Positions 61,241-64,000 of a DNA stretch of 64,000 nt are shown here, one piece after another. The position numbers were made by a program, and so were the translations under genes. This stretch comes from Bacteroidales bacterium. Its GTDB lineage: Bacteria > Bacteroidota > Bacteroidia > Bacteroidales > UBA932. The first letter of the stretch is position 1; every line of letters starts with the position of its first letter. The notes under the pieces were generated by a model. That model saw only the letters and a list, made by a program, of their open reading frames with translations. It searched no databases and was not told where the DNA came from. Where the stretch lies: contig JAKSKD010000006.1 of assembly GCA_024401925.1 (NCBI GenBank), forward strand, positions 1-64,000, given 5' to 3'.

Positions 61241-61248
61241 CAAATATA
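61241..61248 (-). promoter_or_regulatory. -7 box for the LytS-LytTR operon
   Basis: The minus strand reads TATATTTG, ending 6 nt before the kinase ATG. Confidence 0.55.
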
Positions 61249-61354
61249 TAATATTTTTCCCTTCAGCGGGATTCTTTATAAATCGTTTTTACCATTCATC
61301 CATATAATTTTACAGTTCGTCGCGGAATTTGTATCACTTATTTTATAAATAGAA

Positions 61355-61362
61355 TATATTTG
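61355..61362 (+). promoter_or_regulatory. -7 box for the MFS-susC unit
   Basis: TATATTTG lies 22 nt upstream of the MFS ATG. A TTTG at 61328-61331 is 23 nt further up, a little wider than ideal. Confidence 0.5.
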
Positions 61363-61384
61363 AACGTTTTAAACACTAAAACTG

Positions 61385-62719
61385 ATGAAGAATTACCACC
61401 GTTCGCTCGGAGAATTGATCAATTTGAGCTTCGGCTTTTTTGGCGTGCAGATAGCGTATGCCCTGCAGAGTGCCAATATCAGCCGTATTTTTGCCACACT
61501 TGGTGCCGATCCGCACCAGTTGAGTTTTTTCTGGATTCTTCCCCCGCTTATGGGAATGATTATCCAACCGCTGATAGGAAAGTGGTCTGACAAGACCTGG
61601 TGCCGTTTCGGTCGCCGCAAGCCTTATCTGCTTGCCGGGGCAATCATTGCAGTCTTAGTGATGATTTTCCTGCCGAATGCCGGAAATATCCATTTCACGG
61701 ACAGAATCCTTCTTGGACTCAACGGTGCAATGTGGTTCGGTCTTTTCAGCCTGATGTTCCTTGATACCAGCATCAATGTGGCTATGCAGCCATTCAAAAT
61801 GATGGTGGGTGATATGGTAAATGAAGAACAGAAAACCAAGGCATACAGCATTCAGAGCCTTCTTTGCAATGCCGGTTCCTTTGTGGCTTATCTATTCCCT
61901 ATATTCTTCACCTGGATAGGACTCGCGAATACTGCTCCTGCCGGGGTTGTGCCGCAGAGCGTGGTATGGAGCTTCTATGTCGGCGCTGCAATCCTTATCC
62001 TCTGTGTCCTCTACACCTTCATCAAAGTGAAGGAATTCAATCCTCAGGAGTATGCTGAGTTCCACGGATTCGATATCCAGAAGAAGGAAGAGCAGAAGAA
62101 GGAAGGGCTAGCTAAACTTCTCAAGGATGCACCGTCCACATTCTGGACAGTCGGACTCGTACAGTTCTTCTGCTGGGCTGCGTTCCTCTTTATGTGGACA
62201 TATACCAACGGCGCTGTGGCTCAGAGTTGCTGGAACACTACGGACGTTGCTTCGGAAGGCTATCAGGCCGCCGGCAACTGGGTTGGAGTGCTTTTCGCCG
62301 TACAGGCTGTCGGTTCAATTATCTGGGCAGCATTCATTCCTAAGTTCAAGAGCCTCAAAACTGCATACATCATAAGTCTGCTTTTGGGCGCAACAGGCTT
62401 CATATCAATATTCTTCATCCACAACCAATGGATGCTTTTCGCATCATACCTTCTGGTCGGTGCTGCTTGGGCGGCAATGCTCGCTCTGCCTTTCACGCTG
62501 CTGACCAACTCCCTGAAGGGCTCATCCCATATGGGAGAGTACCTGGGCCTTTTCAATTGCACTATCTGTCTCCCTCAGATTGTTGCGGCTGCTTTCGGAG
62601 GGCTTCTGCTGAAGTGCTTGGGAGGGAGCCAGCCGGCAATGCTTTTCGCTGCAGGTGTCCTTCTTGTTGCAGGCGCTGTGTCCGTTTTGACAATCAATTT
62701 TAACAATCACAATAACTAA
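61385..62719 (+). CDS. MFS/GPH-type sugar transporter
   Basis: A 444-residue protein with about 12 membrane helices of the SUC/GPH type. The opening FGFFGVQIAYALQSANISRIF, PPLMGMIIQPLIGKWSDKTWCRFGRRKPYL and the SYLLVGAAWAAMLALPFTLLTN region match transporters for disaccharides such as maltose in Bacteroidota. It precedes a susC gene by 21 nt. The substrate is probably an alpha- or beta-glucan disaccharide, by inference. Confidence 0.9.
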   Translation: MKNYHRSLGELINLSFGFFGVQIAYALQSANISRIFATLGADPHQLSFFWILPPLMGMIIQPLIGKWSDKTWCRFGRRKPYLLAGAIIAVLVMIFLPNAGNIHFTDRILLGLNGAMWFGLFSLMFLDTSINVAMQPFKMMVGDMVNEEQKTKAYSIQSLLCNAGSFVAYLFPIFFTWIGLANTAPAGVVPQSVVWSFYVGAAILILCVLYTFIKVKEFNPQEYAEFHGFDIQKKEEQKKEGLAKLLKDAPSTFWTVGLVQFFCWAAFLFMWTYTNGAVAQSCWNTTDVASEGYQAAGNWVGVLFAVQAVGSIIWAAFIPKFKSLKTAYIISLLLGATGFISIFFIHNQWMLFASYLLVGAAWAAMLALPFTLLTNSLKGSSHMGEYLGLFNCTICLPQIVAAAFGGLLLKCLGGSQPAMLFAAGVLLVAGAVSVLTINFNNHNN

Positions 62720-62740
62720 TTCTATTAATTAAAACTGTTT

Positions 62741-64000
62741 ATGAAAAAAATCCTGACCATGATTGCAGGCATTGCTCTGACAATTGCTTTGTCTGCCGAT
62801 GTGCTCGCACAGGGCGCATACACGGTTAAGGGTACTGTTGTCGACCAGGCCGGACCGGTAATCGGTGCGTCAGTTATGGAGACTGGCACTGCAAACGGTG
62901 CCGTCACTGACCTGGACGGTAACTTTATCCTTAAGGTTTCTTCTGCAGATGCGACCGTAGAAGTCAGTTGCATCGGTTATTCGACAGTTTCTTTCAAGGC
63001 TTCTGAAGTCCCTGCCAGGATCGTTCTGTCAGATGACACTACTTTCCTTGAAGAAATTGTGGTAATCGGTTACGGCTCAGTCAAAAAAAGCGATATGACA
63101 GGATCCGTATCGGCAGTCAAGGCTGACGAGATCAACAGGGGTGTCATTACCACACCTGCCGATCTGCTTCGCGGCAAGTCTGCCGGTGTCGTTGTCACTT
63201 CAGGCAGCGGTATGCCGGGTGCCGGCGCCACCATACGTATCCGTGGCGGCTCTTCCATCAGTGCCAACGATCCTCTTGTAGTGATTGACGGACTTCCTGT
63301 AGCCAATGACGGCATCAGTGGAATGGCTGATCCTCTCAGTTCAATCAATCCTGAGGATATTGAGAGCTTCACCGTCCTTAAGGATGCTTCCGCAACAGCT
63401 ATTTATGGTTCACGCGCTTCCAACGGTGTCATCGTAATCACAACCAAGAAAGGTTCAAGCATTGCAAGCAAGGTTCCGAATGTTGCTGTTGACTTCACAA
63501 CTTCTGTCAACACCATCGCAAAGTACAACGATGTGCTTGATGCAAACGGAATCCGTAGTCTCATCAATGATTTCTATGGCCCGAACTCTGCCGCCGAGGC
63601 TGCTCTTGGCAACGCAAACACCAATTGGCAGAAAGAAATCTATCGTACTTCCACATCTTATGACGGAAACGTCAGCGTAGGCGGAAACATAGCTTCAGTT
63701 CTCCCATACCGTGTATCAGGAGGAATCACAAATCAGAACGGTACTCTCAGGGGCTCTGATATGAAGCGTGGAACGGTTTCACTTAACCTTGCACCGACTC
63801 TCTTTGATAAGCACCTCACTGTCAATCTTAACGGTAAGGGCACGTTCTCACAGAGCAACTATGCAGACCAGGGTGCAATCGGAGCTGCAAACCATTATGA
63901 TCCTACCAAACCTGTTTTGGATCCGAACGGGCTCAATGGTTTCACTACCTGGTACGACCAGAAAGGAAATATCAATTCAATGGCGACCCTCAACCCGGTA
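62741..64000 (+). CDS. SusC/RagA-family TonB-dependent transporter (cut by window end)
   Basis: The frame is open from ATG 62741 to the window edge (420 codons, no stop). It has a signal peptide (ALSADVLAQ), a carboxypeptidase-regulatory-like domain (GAVTDLDGNFILKV, CIGYSTV), the TonB-box region EEIVVIGYGSVKK, and plug motifs LLRGKSAGVVV, IRIRGGSS, VIDGLPV and LKDASATAIYGSRASNGVI. The barrel and any SusD partner lie beyond the window. It is probably co-transcribed with the MFS gene. Confidence 0.95.
   Translation, partial: MKKILTMIAGIALTIALSADVLAQGAYTVKGTVVDQAGPVIGASVMETGTANGAVTDLDGNFILKVSSADATVEVSCIGYSTVSFKASEVPARIVLSDDTTFLEEIVVIGYGSVKKSDMTGSVSAVKADEINRGVITTPADLLRGKSAGVVVTSGSGMPGAGATIRIRGGSSISANDPLVVIDGLPVANDGISGMADPLSSINPEDIESFTVLKDASATAIYGSRASNGVIVITTKKGSSIASKVPNVAVDFTTSVNTIAKYNDVLDANGIRSLINDFYGPNSAAEAALGNANTNWQKEIYRTSTSYDGNVSVGGNIASVLPYRVSGGITNQNGTLRGSDMKRGTVSLNLAPTLFDKHLTVNLNGKGTFSQSNYADQGAIGAANHYDPTKPVLDPNGLNGFTTWYDQKGNINSMATLNPV

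Noticed and set aside
1..64000. CRISPR arrays, prophage, complete insertion sequences, replication origin
   Set aside because: No regularly spaced repeats, phage genes, transposases or DnaA-box clusters were seen in the window.

Overview
The window comes from a member of the Bacteroidales, most likely a gut- or rumen-type anaerobe. The evidence is SusC/SusD outer-membrane pairs with typical lipoprotein signals, Bacteroidota -7 boxes (TAnnTTTG) in front of many genes, a RagB/SusD lipoprotein, M3 and M23 peptidases and thioredoxin lipoproteins of Bacteroidota type, and a mid-range GC content.

Layout. 1-2600: a DUF1343/NamZ-like protein and a GlmM-like phosphohexomutase. 2.7-13.4 kb: a small DUF486 membrane protein and a hexuronate locus, made of a minus-strand MFS transporter, KDPG aldolase, KDG kinase, SusD and SusC, diverging from mannonate dehydratase and a fructuronate-reductase-type SDR. 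13.4-19.5 kb: PncC coupled to a decayed dihydroorotate-dehydrogenase-like protein, ribosomal protein L31B, a (p)ppGpp-synthetase-domain protein, a radical SAM protein and a GH9 lipoprotein. 19.6-29.1 kb (minus): a complete UMP operon, pyrC-carA-carB-pyrK-pyrD-pyrF-pyrE-pyrB. 29.2-40.6 kb (plus): a purine operon, purC-purE-purL-purC2-purF-purM-purN-purH-purD. The two operons diverge from a 157-bp control region. 40.6-45.7 kb: M3 peptidase, small outer-membrane protein, FolD, then a TlpA-like lipoprotein and a nitroreductase. 45.8-48.6 kb: a reduced PriA, tRNA-Phe, a gene-poor stretch and an orphan. 48.7-55.5 kb: a glycine-cleavage operon with its own lipoate ligase and E3, headed by an arginase-fold gene. 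55.4-64 kb: an orphan, TrmO, an M23 lipoprotein, a thioredoxin-like protein, a LytTR/LytS two-component pair, and an MFS sugar transporter followed by a SusC cut by the window end.

The most unusual observation is that two glutamine amidotransferases in the divergent nucleotide locus have lost glutaminase residues while their synthase parts look intact. CarA has Ser for the catalytic Cys and Tyr for the catalytic His. PurF starts with Met-Ser where the Cys1-Gly2 of the N-terminal nucleophile should be, and has Gln for Arg73 and Glu for the active-site Asn. PurL in the same operon keeps its Cys-His-Glu triad. The simplest inference is that carbamoyl phosphate and phosphoribosylamine are made from free ammonia, as in animal CPS I, or that another protein supplies the ammonia. 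The window also contains a PriA without Walker A, zinc cysteines or motif VI, a dihydroorotate-dehydrogenase paralogue without its active site, a PyrB carrying only the zinc tail of PyrI, and two different PurC proteins in one operon.

Several -7 boxes lie only 4-8 nt before an ATG, so many transcripts here may be leaderless.
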